A stretch of DNA of 64,000 nucleotides from Roseateles terrae (GCF_014192155.1 NZ_JACHXO010000011.1:1-64000), one strand, 5' to 3'; shown: positions 8,679-17,545, counted from the stretch's first letter. Translations and numbers: made by a program. The notes: generated by a model not told the origin, from the letters alone.

Positions 8679-10784
8679 CTACTCGTCGTCCTGCACCCGG
8701 TGTTGCGAGATGAGCTGCGCCTGGACTGACGGCGGCACCGCCTCATGATGCGAGAACGCCAGCGTGTAGCGCCCCTGGCCGCTGGTCAGCGCATTGAGCC
8801 GATTCTGATAGGCGGACAGCTCGGCCAGCGGCGCGGAGCCCAGCACCACGATCTGACCCGTGACCGGGTTGCGGGTGCCGCTGACCTGCCCGCGGCGGGC
8901 GGCCAGGTCGCCGGTGATGTCGCCGGTGGCCGATTCCGGCGCGGTGATTTCCACCGTCACGATCGGCTCCAGCACCAGCGGACGGGCCTCCTTCACCGCT
9001 GCCATCAGGGCCTTGCGGGCTGCGGTGATGAAAGCCACCTCTTTCGAATCGACCGTGTGGTGCTTGCCGTCGAGCACCGTCACCCGCAGGTCCTGCAACG
9101 GATAGCCCGCGACCACACCGCGGGCCAGCGCCTGCCGCACGCCTTTTTCAACGGCGGGCATGAATGCGCCGGGGATGGCGCCGCCCTTGACCTCATCGCG
9201 GAACTCGAAGCCGGCGCCCCGGGCCAGCGGCTCCACCCGCAGCCAGACCTCACCGAACTGCCCGGCACCGCCGGTCTGTTTCTTGTGCCGATGGTGCCCC
9301 TCCGCGGCAGCCGCGATCGTCTCCCGGTACGCCACGCGGGGCGGCTGCGCCACCACCTCCACCTTGTACGGGTCCTTCAGCCGCTCCAGCAGGCAGCGCA
9401 GATGCAGGTCGCCCAGCCCGTAGACCAGCGTCTCGCCCCCCTGCGCATTGCCTCCGCCAGCACCCCCTTCCGCCTCTCCGGCGCGCTCCAGCCGCAGACA
9501 GGGGTCTTCTTCCACCAGCCGCGCCAGTACGTCCCACAGGCGCTGCTCGTCGCCATGCCGGGTCGGCCGCAGGCTGAGGCCGTGCACGGCCACGGGCAGC
9601 TCGACCGGGCTCAGGTGCAGATGCTCGTCCTCGGGCGCATCGTGCAGCACCGCATCGAAGTGCAGATCGTCCAGCTTGGCCAGGGCGCACAGCTCGCCGG
9701 GCAGTGCCTGGTCGATGTCCACATGCTGTCGCCCCTGCAGCCGCAGCAGGTGGGCCAGCCGCACCGGCTTGCGGGCATGGCCGACGAATACCTGCGCATT
9801 GCGCCGCAGCGTGCCCTGATGCACCCGCACCATCGCCAGCTTGCCGAGGTAGGGATCGGACAAGATCTTGAACACATGCGCCACCACGTGCCGCTCCGGA
9901 TCCATCGCCACCTGCAGCGGCTGCGCTTCTTCGCCTTCGCCTTGCAGGAACTGTGGCGGGTTGGCCTCGGTGGGATTGGGCAGCAGCTTTTCGATCACCC
10001 CCAGCAGCTCCGCCACGCCCGCACCCGTGCGCGCCGACACAAAACACACGGGGATCAGATGCCCCTCCCGCAGGGCCTGCTCCAGTGGCGTATGCAGCTC
10101 GGTGGCGGGCACATCGCCGTCATTGAGGTAGCGATCCACAAAGGCGGGATCGACTTCGACCACTTGTTCCACCAGCGCGCGATGCGCGTCTGCCACTGAA
10201 CCGAAGTCGGTTTCTCCCTCGGTGCCAAAGAAGCAGTCCTGCACCCCGGTTCCGGCCTGCGCAGGCAGATTCATTGGCAGGCACTCCCGACCGAAGGTCT
10301 GCTGCACCTGAGACAGCAGCGACGCCAGGTCCACCCCGGGCACATCGATCTTGTTGATGATCAGCATCCGGGTGAGCCCGCGACGGGCGGCGGCTTCCAT
10401 CAAGCGCAGCGCCATCAGCTCGATGCCGGTCTGGGCGTTGATCACGACGGCCACGGTTTCCACCGCTTCCAGCGCCGGCAGCGCCTGGCCGATGAAATCG
10501 GGCGACCCGGGGGTGTCCAGCATCTGCAGGTGCAGGCCGTCGTGATGGGCATGCAGCATCGACGTCTGCAGCGAATGCTGCATGCGACGCTCCTGCGGAT
10601 CGTCGTCGCTGACGGTGCTGCCCTTCTCGACCGAGCCGGCGGTCTTGATGGCGCCCGTCTTGAGCAGCAATGCTTCGGCCAGCGTGGTCTTGCCGGCGCC
10701 GGCAGGGCCGGTCAGCGCCAGCGTGCGGATGGACGCAATGGCATCCACCGGCCCCGTGGGGGTCGGGGCAAGGGATTGGGACAT
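8679..10784 (-). CDS. Elongation factor G-like GTPase (EF-G paralogue)
   Basis: A 701-residue translational-GTPase paralogue with the full EF-G domain order. The G-domain has P-loop GPAGAGKTTL (26-33), G3 DTPGSPDF (90-97) and G4 NKID (144-147), followed by domains II to V and a C-terminal EFG_C region. In canonical EF-G, G3 is DTPGHVDF; here the catalytic His is Ser94, so hydrolysis should be impaired or work differently. An insertion rich in Gly/Glu (GEAEGGAGGGNAQGG) interrupts domain III. It is not in a str operon, so this is not the housekeeping fusA but an EF-G-like accessory factor. AGGAG seven bases before 10784 fixes the start. Confidence 0.9.
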   Translation of the reverse strand: MSQSLAPTPTGPVDAIASIRTLALTGPAGAGKTTLAEALLLKTGAIKTAGSVEKGSTVSDDDPQERRMQHSLQTSMLHAHHDGLHLQMLDTPGSPDFIGQALPALEAVETVAVVINAQTGIELMALRLMEAAARRGLTRMLIINKIDVPGVDLASLLSQVQQTFGRECLPMNLPAQAGTGVQDCFFGTEGETDFGSVADAHRALVEQVVEVDPAFVDRYLNDGDVPATELHTPLEQALREGHLIPVCFVSARTGAGVAELLGVIEKLLPNPTEANPPQFLQGEGEEAQPLQVAMDPERHVVAHVFKILSDPYLGKLAMVRVHQGTLRRNAQVFVGHARKPVRLAHLLRLQGRQHVDIDQALPGELCALAKLDDLHFDAVLHDAPEDEHLHLSPVELPVAVHGLSLRPTRHGDEQRLWDVLARLVEEDPCLRLERAGEAEGGAGGGNAQGGETLVYGLGDLHLRCLLERLKDPYKVEVVAQPPRVAYRETIAAAAEGHHRHKKQTGGAGQFGEVWLRVEPLARGAGFEFRDEVKGGAIPGAFMPAVEKGVRQALARGVVAGYPLQDLRVTVLDGKHHTVDSKEVAFITAARKALMAAVKEARPLVLEPIVTVEITAPESATGDITGDLAARRGQVSGTRNPVTGQIVVLGSAPLAELSAYQNRLNALTSGQGRYTLAFSHHEAVPPSVQAQLISQHRVQDDE

Positions 10785-11029
10785 GGCTCGCTCCTCTCGC
10801 TGAGGGTGGGAATCTGTCGGAGCCTGAATCCTGATTGCGGTCAGGGTAGAGGATGCGGCGCGTCGGCACAAGGGCCTCGGCGGGCGGACCGGTGGGGCAG
10901 GCCGCCGCTGACCTCCAGGAATTCCCGCTGTTGCGGGCAGGGCCGGGCGTTGTCGGCACGGCACGATCTGCCGGCGCGCGGCATAGACTGCGCGTGTGAA
11001 CCCTCAAGATTTCAGGAGCAGTGACAGTG

Positions 11030-12349
11030 ATGGTGATGCGGCCCGCGAAGCGTTCTCAGCGCAGTGATGGACAGGCTGGTGCACAGCCCCTGGAGCCAAC
11101 GCTGATGCAGGCAGCGACACAGGCAACGACGCCGGCAACGATGCGGGCAAGGATGCAGACACACACGCCTGCCGCGCGCCGGCAGATGCTGGGACTGCTG
11201 CTGTCCGGCCTGGTGCTGGCCACCGCCGCCGGCCTGATGGCGCGCCCGGTGCAGGCCGCGGCCCCGCTGATGCAGGACAACAGCGCCGGCAAGCCCGAGG
11301 CAGACATCCCGCTGCAGACCTTGTCCACGGGCCTGGACCGTCCGTGGGGCATGGCGCAGCTGCCCAATGGCGATCTGCTGGTGACGCAAAAGGGCGGCGC
11401 TCTGCTGCGGCTGTCCGCGACCGGCAAGACGCTGGCGACGATCACCGGTGTGCCTGCGGTGGCCGACCGCGGCCAGGGCGGGCTGCTGGGCATCGCCATC
11501 GACCCGGACTTCAGCGCAGGCAGCCCGTGGGTCTACCTGTCGTACTCCGAGCCGGGCACCGGCAAGGAAGCCGGCCTGGCCGGCACCTCGGTGGCGCGCG
11601 GCAAGCTGGTCGGGCAGGCACTGGTCGATGTGCAGGTGATCTTCAGCCAGCAACCCAAGGTGGAGGGCGGGGGCCATTTCGGCTCGCGTCTCGTCTTTGG
11701 CCGGGACAAGACGCTGTTCATCACCACGGGCGAGCGCATGAAGGGCGAGCCTTCGCAAGACCTGATGCAGACGCTGGGCAAGATCGTCCGCATTCAGCGG
11801 GATGGCAGCATTCCGGCCGGGAACCCGGACTTTGGCAAGCCCTCCCGGCCAGGGGTGTGGAGCTATGGACATCGCAATGTCCAGGGCGCTGCCTTGCATC
11901 CTGCGACCGGAGAGTTGTGGATCAGCGAACATGGTCCGCAGGGCGGTGACGAGATCAACATTGCCCGTGCCGGGAAGAACTACGGCTGGCCGGTGAAGAG
12001 CTACGGCTGTCCCTATGGTTCGCCGGTAGGCGAGGCGTGCCGCATCGGCGGGGGGGGGCAGGCACCGGCCTTCGAGGAACCGCTGACCACCTGGGTGCCG
12101 CTCTCCATCGCGCCTTCGGGGCTGACCTTCTACACCGGCACCATGTTCCCGGCCTGGCGCGGCAACCTGTTCTCGGGGGCGCTCGGCGGTCAGGCCCTGT
12201 GGCGCCTGACGCTGGATGGGGACAAGGTGGTGGCGCGCGAGAAGCTGTACGGCAGCCTGGGCGAGCGGATCCGCGACGTGATCCAGGCGCAGGACGGGGC
12301 GCTTTTGCTGCTCACTGATAGCGGGAAGCTGATGCGCCTGGCGCGCTGA
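11030..12349 (+). CDS. PQQ-dependent aldose sugar dehydrogenase (YliI/Asd-like)
   Basis: A roughly 440-residue six-bladed beta-propeller of the glucose/sorbosone dehydrogenase family, which oxidises aldoses in the periplasm with PQQ. Seen: LDRPWGMAQLPNGDLLVTQ, GGLLGIAIDPDF, YLSYSE, GGGHFGSRLVF, SYGHRNVQGAALHP and ISEHGPQGGDEIN. Before the domain is an export signal: a twin-Arg pair, hydrophobic LGLLLSGLVLATAAGL and an AxA-type site (VQAAAP). The n-region is unusually long (about 50 residues, rich in Met/Thr/Gln/Ala). In-frame GTG/ATG codons cluster at 11021-11036, after AGGAG at 11014; I chose ATG 11030, though a later start nearer the signal (about 11141-11153) is possible. Confidence 0.85.
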   Translation: MVMRPAKRSQRSDGQAGAQPLEPTLMQAATQATTPATMRARMQTHTPAARRQMLGLLLSGLVLATAAGLMARPVQAAAPLMQDNSAGKPEADIPLQTLSTGLDRPWGMAQLPNGDLLVTQKGGALLRLSATGKTLATITGVPAVADRGQGGLLGIAIDPDFSAGSPWVYLSYSEPGTGKEAGLAGTSVARGKLVGQALVDVQVIFSQQPKVEGGGHFGSRLVFGRDKTLFITTGERMKGEPSQDLMQTLGKIVRIQRDGSIPAGNPDFGKPSRPGVWSYGHRNVQGAALHPATGELWISEHGPQGGDEINIARAGKNYGWPVKSYGCPYGSPVGEACRIGGGGQAPAFEEPLTTWVPLSIAPSGLTFYTGTMFPAWRGNLFSGALGGQALWRLTLDGDKVVAREKLYGSLGERIRDVIQAQDGALLLLTDSGKLMRLAR

Positions 12350-12353
12350 GTCG

Positions 12354-12863
12354 TCAGGGCAGCAGCTTCCAGTAGAGCGCTGTTGCGCGCAGCGTGCCGT
12401 CGGGATTCGCCGCGAATTGGGGAATCTCGCCGGTGCGCTGCCAGCCCCCGGACTGGTAGAAGGTCTCGGCGGGAGACTGCGCTTCCGTATCCAGCACCAG
12501 CAGGGTGAGCCCGGCCTCCCGCGCGGCGGCTTCCACGGCGGCCATCAACTGGACGGCCACACCGCGACGACGGGCGTCCGGGTGGACCATGAGCTTCTGC
12601 ACTTCACCGCGATGGCGTCCATTGGGTTTGCCGCAGAGCGACAGCTGCACGGTGCCCAGCAGCTCGGGTCCTTCATGCAGCAGCCAGAGCCGATGCTTCG
12701 GGCCGAGCTGGTCGAAGACCTGCTCCCAGTAGTCGCGCATCTGCGGCTCATCGACGTCGGCCAGAAAGCCCAGGGACGCACCGCCGTCCACCACCTGGAA
12801 GAACAGCTCACCGAGGGCCGGGATCCAGTCGCGGTCTTGGGGGCTCAGGGACAGCAAGGGCAT
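12354..12863 (-). CDS. GNAT family N-acetyltransferase (copy A)
   Basis: A 169-residue GNAT acetyltransferase. The acetyl-CoA-binding segment is VQKLMVHPDARRRGVAVQLM (motif A, with RRRGVA in the Q/RxxGxG/A position), preceded by LLGTVQLSLCG and followed by LLVLDTEAQSPAETFYQSGGWQRTGEIP. The acceptor is unknown. It is a clear paralogue of the next gene (copy B): GASLGFLA, LLGTVQLSLC and HRGEVQKLMVH match point by point. I start at ATG 12863, where the homology to copy B begins; a TTG start at 12935 is open. It converges with the sugar dehydrogenase, only 4 bp from its stop. Confidence 0.85.
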   Translation of the reverse strand: MPLLSLSPQDRDWIPALGELFFQVVDGGASLGFLADVDEPQMRDYWEQVFDQLGPKHRLWLLHEGPELLGTVQLSLCGKPNGRHRGEVQKLMVHPDARRRGVAVQLMAAVEAAAREAGLTLLVLDTEAQSPAETFYQSGGWQRTGEIPQFAANPDGTLRATALYWKLLP

Positions 12864-12939
12864 GGGCGTGTGCAGCGGGCGGAGCGGTTGAGACCGGGGT
12901 TGCAATGGCAGCAGCGAGCGGATGGCGATGGCCAATGCC

Positions 12940-12975
12940 GTCGCGGTTGCCGTCGCGGTTGCCGTCGCGGTTGCG
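12940..12975. repeat. Three-copy 12-bp tandem repeat
   Basis: GTCGCGGTTGCC is repeated exactly at 12940 and 12952, and a third copy (GTCGCGGTTGCG) begins at 12964. It lies in the spacer between the two GNAT paralogues, upstream of copy A. Confidence 0.85.
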
Positions 12976-13001
12976 GTGCTGGCGATTGGGGTGGGATGCG
13001 G

Positions 13002-13652
13002 TCAGACCAGATGCGGCAGGCGCTTGTAGTAGATGGCGACATTCTGCAGCTGACCTTCGGCGCCGTGGCAGTGATCGGGGATCTGACCGGCGCGTTGCCA
13101 GCCGAGATGGGCGAAGACGGCTTCGGCCTGCGAGTCGGCGCAGGTTTCGAGTTGCAGGAGATAACGGCCCTGGGTGGCGGCGGTGCATTCCACCCGGCTC
13201 ATCAGATGGCTGGCGACGCCCCGGCCGCGTTCCTGGGTATGCACCATCAACCGCTGGACTTCCCCACGGTGGTGCGCATTGGCGAGCGGGCACAGGGACA
13301 GCTGCACGGCGCCGAGCAGGCGTCCGGGTGCTTCGGACTCACAGGCGATCCAGAGGCTGTGGTGTTGACCCAGCCGGGCGAAGACGCCGTGCCAATAGTC
13401 GAGAGCGGCGTAGCGGGACAGCGGGGCGAGGAATCCGAGCGTGGCGCCCTGGTGGACGTTGTCGATCAGCAGGTGGGTGAGGGCAGGGAGCCACTGCAGG
13501 TCTCTGGAGCTCAACTGCACGATCTGAATAGGGGCTCGCTGCTCGGCTGGCGCCGGCAGGGCGTCGCTGACTTTGGCGCTGGCGCTCGCATGGGCGCTGC
13601 GGGCGGCGCGGACGGATGCGGAAGCGGAGACGGGACTCAGGGCAGCAAACAT
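13002..13652 (-). CDS. GNAT family N-acetyltransferase (copy B)
   Basis: A 216-residue GNAT enzyme whose C-terminal about 175 residues match copy A. Seen: GATLGFLAPLSRYAALDYW, LLGAVQLSLCPLANAHHRGEVQRLMVH, acetyl-CoA loop QERGRGVASHLM, and LGWQRAGQIPDH. The first about 40 residues are a Ser/Ala-rich extension (VSASASVRAARSAHASASAK) lacking in copy A. The start at ATG 13652 has GGAG 11 bases upstream. The pair is a tandem duplication that diverged. The 243-bp spacer to the GGDEF gene upstream (13653-13895) holds no gene I can support. Confidence 0.85.
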   Translation of the reverse strand: MFAALSPVSASASVRAARSAHASASAKVSDALPAPAEQRAPIQIVQLSSRDLQWLPALTHLLIDNVHQGATLGFLAPLSRYAALDYWHGVFARLGQHHSLWIACESEAPGRLLGAVQLSLCPLANAHHRGEVQRLMVHTQERGRGVASHLMSRVECTAATQGRYLLQLETCADSQAEAVFAHLGWQRAGQIPDHCHGAEGQLQNVAIYYKRLPHLV

Positions 13653-13895
13653 GAACGGGCAACTCCAGGTCGGAACGACTTGTCCGTCTTGTGGACGGGA
13701 CCTGGAAAACCCTGACGCAAGGTGTGTGCCAGCGCACGGTCGCTCGGGCCTTGGCTCACTTGCTGTGGGCGGTAATCGCGCGGTCGCTTGTGACGCGATC
13801 AGCGAGCGACTGCGAAAGCCAGGCCTCCCCGACCCTCAACGAGGCACACGAAACATCGTCTGGCGCTTCAATCCACCGCGTGGACGTCTGGTGAC

Positions 13896-15080
13896 TCACA
13901 AGATCTTGAGTTCGGCCTCGAGTCCGGGTTCGGCGCAGAGGCGACCACGGCCTTGATGCTTGGCGGCATAAAGGGCCGTCTCGGTGCGCTGGAGCAAATC
14001 GTCCAGATTGCGGTCGCCCGACCGCAGCTTGCCCCAGCCGGCCGAAAAATCCAGCGGCATGCCGAGGGTCCCGGGCGCCGATTCCAGAAGTGCCTGACGA
14101 AGCCGCCGATCCAGCGCGGGCGGTCCCACCAGATCCGAGCGGGCCATCAAGACCGCAAAGCGCTGGCCGTCGATCCGGGCCACCAGATCGCCCAGCCGTT
14201 TCTGTTCGTCCAGGCTGCGCGCGAAGAGCTGAATGGCGGCGTCGCCCTTGTCCTCGCCCAGCGTCTGGTTGATGGCTTTCAGGCCGTCCAGATCCATCAC
14301 CAGCAGCATCAGCGGCTCGTTATAGCGGCGGGCCATCGAGATCATGTCGACTGACCGCTGCTGGAAGGCCCGGCGATTCGCCAGCCCGGTGGCGCTGTCC
14401 ACCTGACTCAGCCGACGCAGTTCGCCTTCGCTCTGCTCGCGCCAGGCCACCAGCACCGCCATGCCGACGGTCAGCACGCAGACATTGGCGGTGACGGCAA
14501 ACAGCACATTCAGCGGATGCGGCGCATCGAAGCGGGGCAGTCCCTCCGCCCCGATGCCGGCCAGCCAGGCCCGTGCCAGGTTCAGCAGCGCGGCGACGCC
14601 CAGGCTCACCGCCAGCAGCAGCCGCCATCGCAGGTGCCCGGTCGAGCCGCGTTTCACCACCGGCTTGACCGGCAGCATCACGCTGACCGCGAGCCCCAGC
14701 ATCTGCAGTCCCAGACAGCCGTTGGACCATGCCAGCCGAAAGTCCTGATGGCCCCAGCCGATGCCATAGCCCGCCATCACGATGGCCGGCATGGCCCATT
14801 GCAGCCAGCGTCCCAGCCGGTCGGGCAGCCATTGACGGGTGGCCATCCACAGCAGGCTCAGGCTCAGGCTGAGCAGACCGAGCGCCGCGGTGGCCACCAG
14901 CGGGTGGCCTTCCTCGGGCAAGAGCAGCAGCGCCCATCCGCCGGCCTGCGCGGCGGCGGCCCACTGCGCAAAGCGGGCGCCGGGGCTGTTGCGCCATCCC
15001 AGTTGCAAGGGCAGCAGCACGGCCAGCGCCAGGGACAGGATCAACAGCAGGCTGAAGAGCGTCGGAACGTCGAAGCGCAT
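13896..15080 (-). CDS. Membrane GGDEF-domain protein with degenerate active site
   Basis: A 394-residue protein with about six to seven hydrophobic segments (residues about 5-240) followed by a GGDEF domain (DSATGLANRRAF to the end). The signature that should read GG(D/E)EF is DGQRF (RIDGQRFAVL), so cyclic-di-GMP synthesis is unlikely. The inhibitory I-site RxxD is preserved (RLGDLVAR) at the usual spacing, so the domain could act as a c-di-GMP receptor. The substrate-binding DLDGLK is present. The start is uncertain: ATG 15080 sits at the first membrane segment; ATG 15125 adds 15 residues. Compare the intact cyclase at 20815-22014. Confidence 0.8.
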   Translation of the reverse strand: MRFDVPTLFSLLLILSLALAVLLPLQLGWRNSPGARFAQWAAAAQAGGWALLLLPEEGHPLVATAALGLLSLSLSLLWMATRQWLPDRLGRWLQWAMPAIVMAGYGIGWGHQDFRLAWSNGCLGLQMLGLAVSVMLPVKPVVKRGSTGHLRWRLLLAVSLGVAALLNLARAWLAGIGAEGLPRFDAPHPLNVLFAVTANVCVLTVGMAVLVAWREQSEGELRRLSQVDSATGLANRRAFQQRSVDMISMARRYNEPLMLLVMDLDGLKAINQTLGEDKGDAAIQLFARSLDEQKRLGDLVARIDGQRFAVLMARSDLVGPPALDRRLRQALLESAPGTLGMPLDFSAGWGKLRSGDRNLDDLLQRTETALYAAKHQGRGRLCAEPGLEAELKIL

Positions 15081-15181
15081 CACAAAGGAGCCGGAGCGGG
15101 ACCGGCCAGGATGGAGCTGCCCCATTGTGGCCCCAGCTGGGGCCCGGTGTTGCCTGCGTCAGCGCGGCGGCTTGACCGCCG

Positions 15182-16129
15182 TCATGCGAATTGGCGACGG
15201 TACCGGGAGGGCGCGGGCACTCCCAGCCGCCGGAAATGCCGCCGCAGCGACTCCGGCGACCCCAGCCCCGACAGGTCCGCCACGCCTTCCACGTCGAGGT
15301 CCGGGTGGGTCTCCAGCAACTCCTTGGCCAGGGCGACCCGTTCCCGAACCAGCCACTCCATCACGGCCACCCCGGTGCTGGCCTTGAAGTGCCGCTGCAA
15401 GGAGCGTTCGCTCATGCCCACATGCTGCGCCAGGCTCGCCACCCGATGATCGTTGCGGGGATGGGCCCGCAGATGCGCCTGCAGGCGCGCCATCGGGCTG
15501 TCCGCCCGCGTGGGCATGGGCCGCGGCACGAACTGCGCCTGCCCGCCTTCCCGCTGCGGCGCCATCACCAGCCGCTGTGCCACCGCATTGGCCACGGCAC
15601 TCCCATGGTCCTTGCGCACCAGATGCATCAGCATGTCCAGACCGGCGGCGGAGCCGGCGGATGTGATCACCGAGCCTTCATCGACATACAGCGCCGATGC
15701 GTCCACCTCGATCTTCGGAAACGCCTGCTTCAACTGCTGCGCATACCGCCAATGCGTCGAGGCGCGGCGCCCGTCCAGCAGCCCGGCATGGGCCAGCACG
15801 AACACGCCTGAGCAGATGCTGCAGATGCGCGCGCCGCGCACATGCGCCTTGCGCAGCGCATTCAGCAGCGGCTGAGGCGGCCGCTCGCTGGCGTCTCGCC
15901 AGCCCGGCACCACGATCGTGTCGGCCCGCCGCAGCATCGCCAATGAATAGGGGGCCTGGACCTGTACGCCGCCCGTCCCCCTCAGCGGACCTGCCTCCAC
16001 GGCGCACACCGCATGGCGGTACCAGTCCACGCCCAGCTCGGGACGCTCCAGGGCAAACAGCTCCACGGCGCAACCGAATTCGAACATGCAAAGGCGGTCA
16101 TACGCCAGGATGGCAACCAGATGGGTCAT
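15182..16129 (-). CDS. ftrA: GlxA/FtrA family AraC-type transcriptional regulator
   Basis: A 315-residue regulator. Residues about 1-185 form a DJ-1/PfpI-like (class I glutamine amidotransferase-like) domain with VVPGW, the Cys region ARICSICSGVFVLAHAGLLDGRRASTHW and a predicted ligand fold. Residues about 205-310 are the AraC double HTH (RVASLAQHVGMSERSLQRHFK, then VADLSGLGSPESLRRHFRR). This is the FtrA/GlxA layout. FtrA-type genes often adjoin a rhodanese, and here a rhodanese starts 98 bp away on the other strand, so I infer that it regulates that gene. Confidence 0.88.
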   Translation of the reverse strand: MTHLVAILAYDRLCMFEFGCAVELFALERPELGVDWYRHAVCAVEAGPLRGTGGVQVQAPYSLAMLRRADTIVVPGWRDASERPPQPLLNALRKAHVRGARICSICSGVFVLAHAGLLDGRRASTHWRYAQQLKQAFPKIEVDASALYVDEGSVITSAGSAAGLDMLMHLVRKDHGSAVANAVAQRLVMAPQREGGQAQFVPRPMPTRADSPMARLQAHLRAHPRNDHRVASLAQHVGMSERSLQRHFKASTGVAVMEWLVRERVALAKELLETHPDLDVEGVADLSGLGSPESLRRHFRRLGVPAPSRYRRQFA

Positions 16130-16227
16130 GGCGGGATCTTACCGATCCGTGTCGGTCCTGCCACTGGCGCAACCGCGTGGTGATGGCGACACTGAATCCC
16201 GTCCCATCCCCCTATTCAGGAGCCCCC

Positions 16228-16686
16228 ATGACCTTGACCACAGCCGCCCCGCCCGAAACGCTCGACGCGACCCACGTTGCCAGCTCAGCGCATTCAACCA
16301 ATGCAGTGACGGCGGTCCCGGCTGCTGACAGTGAAGAAGCGCTGGCGCACTTCGAATCGGCGTTCCGCTTTGAGACCGATTGTTGGGATGTGCATGACGC
16401 CCTGTCGAGTGGTGCGCCGGGATTTGTCTTGATGGATGCGCGCAGTCATGCCTTGTACGACGCGGGCCACATCCCGGGCGCGATCTCGATGCCGCACGGC
16501 AAGATCACGGAGGGGAGGATGTCCGTCTACCCGCGAGCCACGATGTTTGTGGTGTATTGCGCGGGTCCTCACTGCAACGGTGGGCACCGGGCAGCTGTTC
16601 GGCTTGCGAGGCTGGGGCGTCCCGTGAAGTTGATGACGGGCGGCATCACGGGCTGGCAGGACGAAGGTTTCGCGCTGGTGAGGTAG
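16228..16686 (+). CDS. Rhodanese-like sulfurtransferase
   Basis: A 152-residue single-domain rhodanese. Seen: FVLMDARSHALYDAGHIPGAISMPHGKI (CH2A-type segment) and the active-site loop VVYCAGPHCNGGHRAA with Cys in the persulfide position, then TGGITGWQDEGF near the C-terminus. The active-site loop has the longer CxGxxCN form seen in rhodaneses that sit beside FtrA. AGGAG seven bases before ATG fixes the start. Its role is probably sulfane-sulfur or thiol stress handling. The downstream intergenic region carries structured repeat copy 1. Confidence 0.9.
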   Translation: MTLTTAAPPETLDATHVASSAHSTNAVTAVPAADSEEALAHFESAFRFETDCWDVHDALSSGAPGFVLMDARSHALYDAGHIPGAISMPHGKITEGRMSVYPRATMFVVYCAGPHCNGGHRAAVRLARLGRPVKLMTGGITGWQDEGFALVR

Positions 16687-16775
16687 GGGGGCGCCCCAGC
16701 CTTCAGCTCACGAGTGGCCACCATTGATGGCGTGCGAGCTGCTTTCCGGCATGGGAGGTGGTGCGGCACTGGCCC

Positions 16776-16878
16776 AGAAACGCCGAGTCGGGGCCTTTTT
16801 GCGGAAGTCAAGAAGGGAATGGCCGGCGGAGCCGGACAGGAATGACATGGAGCAAAAAGGTTCCGGCTCGGTGCTTTC
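16776..16878 (+). repeat. Structured repeat element, copy 1
   Basis: An imperfect outer stem (left arm 16776-16802, right arm 16852-16878; its inner 20 bp, 16783-16802 with 16852-16871, pair with only G-U type deviations) encloses a 49-base core. The core holds a 5-bp hairpin CCGGC-GGA-GCCGG with extra G-C and T-A pairs past a G-A mismatch. Copy 2 at 62015-62117 has the same 49-base core length and about 40 of 49 identical core positions, but a different, equally pairing stem. It lies between the convergent rhodanese and creA genes (16687-16948). I cannot name a known family; a palindromic mobile repeat (REP/MITE-like) or an RNA are both possible. Confidence 0.75.
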
Positions 16879-16948
16879 GAGCGGAGTCAAAGAACGTTCC
16901 CCCCAAATGAAGCGCCCCCGGAAACAGCGCGCTCCATTCGTCATTGGG

Positions 16949-17491
16949 TTACTTCAGCGGAATGGGTGTCCCCCGATCGACCGGCACTGCAGTCACGCTG
17001 TTCTGCGGCGAGCCTTCGATCACCCGATCGGAGTAGGTCAGATAAACCAGGGTATTGCGCTTCGGATCCACCATCCGCACCACCCGCAGCCGCTTGAACA
17101 CCAGGGACCGCCGCTCGGAGAAGACCTCTTCTTTTTTCGGCAGCGGTTTCGGGAAACTGATGGGCCCCACGGCCCGGCAGGCGATTGACGCTTCGGATTT
17201 GTCTTCCGCCAGGCCGAGCGCGCCCTTCACTCCGCCGGTCTTGGCCCGCGACACAAAGCAGGTGACGCCCGGCACCCCGGGGTCATCGTAGGCATCCACC
17301 ACGATTTTGTGGTCTGGCCCGATCAACTTGAACACGGTATCCACCTCACCGATGGTGTCCGACTCCGCGGCACGGGCCGCGCCGGGCCACAGGCCGATCA
17401 GCGCCGCCACGAGCCCGGTCACCGACAGGGCCTGAACCGCACGCGCGTAGCGCGGAGAAGGAAGAGTGAGCGATCGATAGGAACGGGACAT
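16949..17491 (-). CDS. creA: CreA family periplasmic protein
   Basis: A 180-residue protein with a signal peptide (hydrophobic [20 protein letters not shown], cleavage after ARA) and the CreA domain: [51 protein letters not shown] and [24 protein letters not shown] read the quoted core in pieces; all are CreA hallmarks. CreA function is not established despite its old catabolite-regulation name. The family sits in the periplasm, and the length is normal. It converges with the rhodanese. Confidence 0.9.
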   Translation of the reverse strand: MSRSYRSLTLPSPRYARAVQALSVTGLVAALIGLWPGAARAAESDTIGEVDTVFKLIGPDHKIVVDAYDDPGVPGVTCFVSRAKTGGVKGALGLAEDKSEASIACRAVGPISFPKPLPKKEEVFSERRSLVFKRLRVVRMVDPKRNTLVYLTYSDRVIEGSPQNSVTAVPVDRGTPIPLK

Positions 17492-17545
17492 AAACAGGTT
17501 CTCCTCGGATGCGTCGTTGTAGCACGGCGCATGCCTGATGCGTGT

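Noticed and set aside
13691-13894. Small plus-strand open frame upstream of the GGDEF gene end
   Set aside because: No ribosome site or recognisable sequence; Arg/Ser-rich as expected of chance frames here.
16708-16944. Minus-strand open frame through structured repeat copy 1, similar in peptide to a frame in copy 2
   Set aside because: The shared peptide follows from the shared DNA repeat. Stem pairing covaries rather than codons, so a structured element explains it better than a gene.
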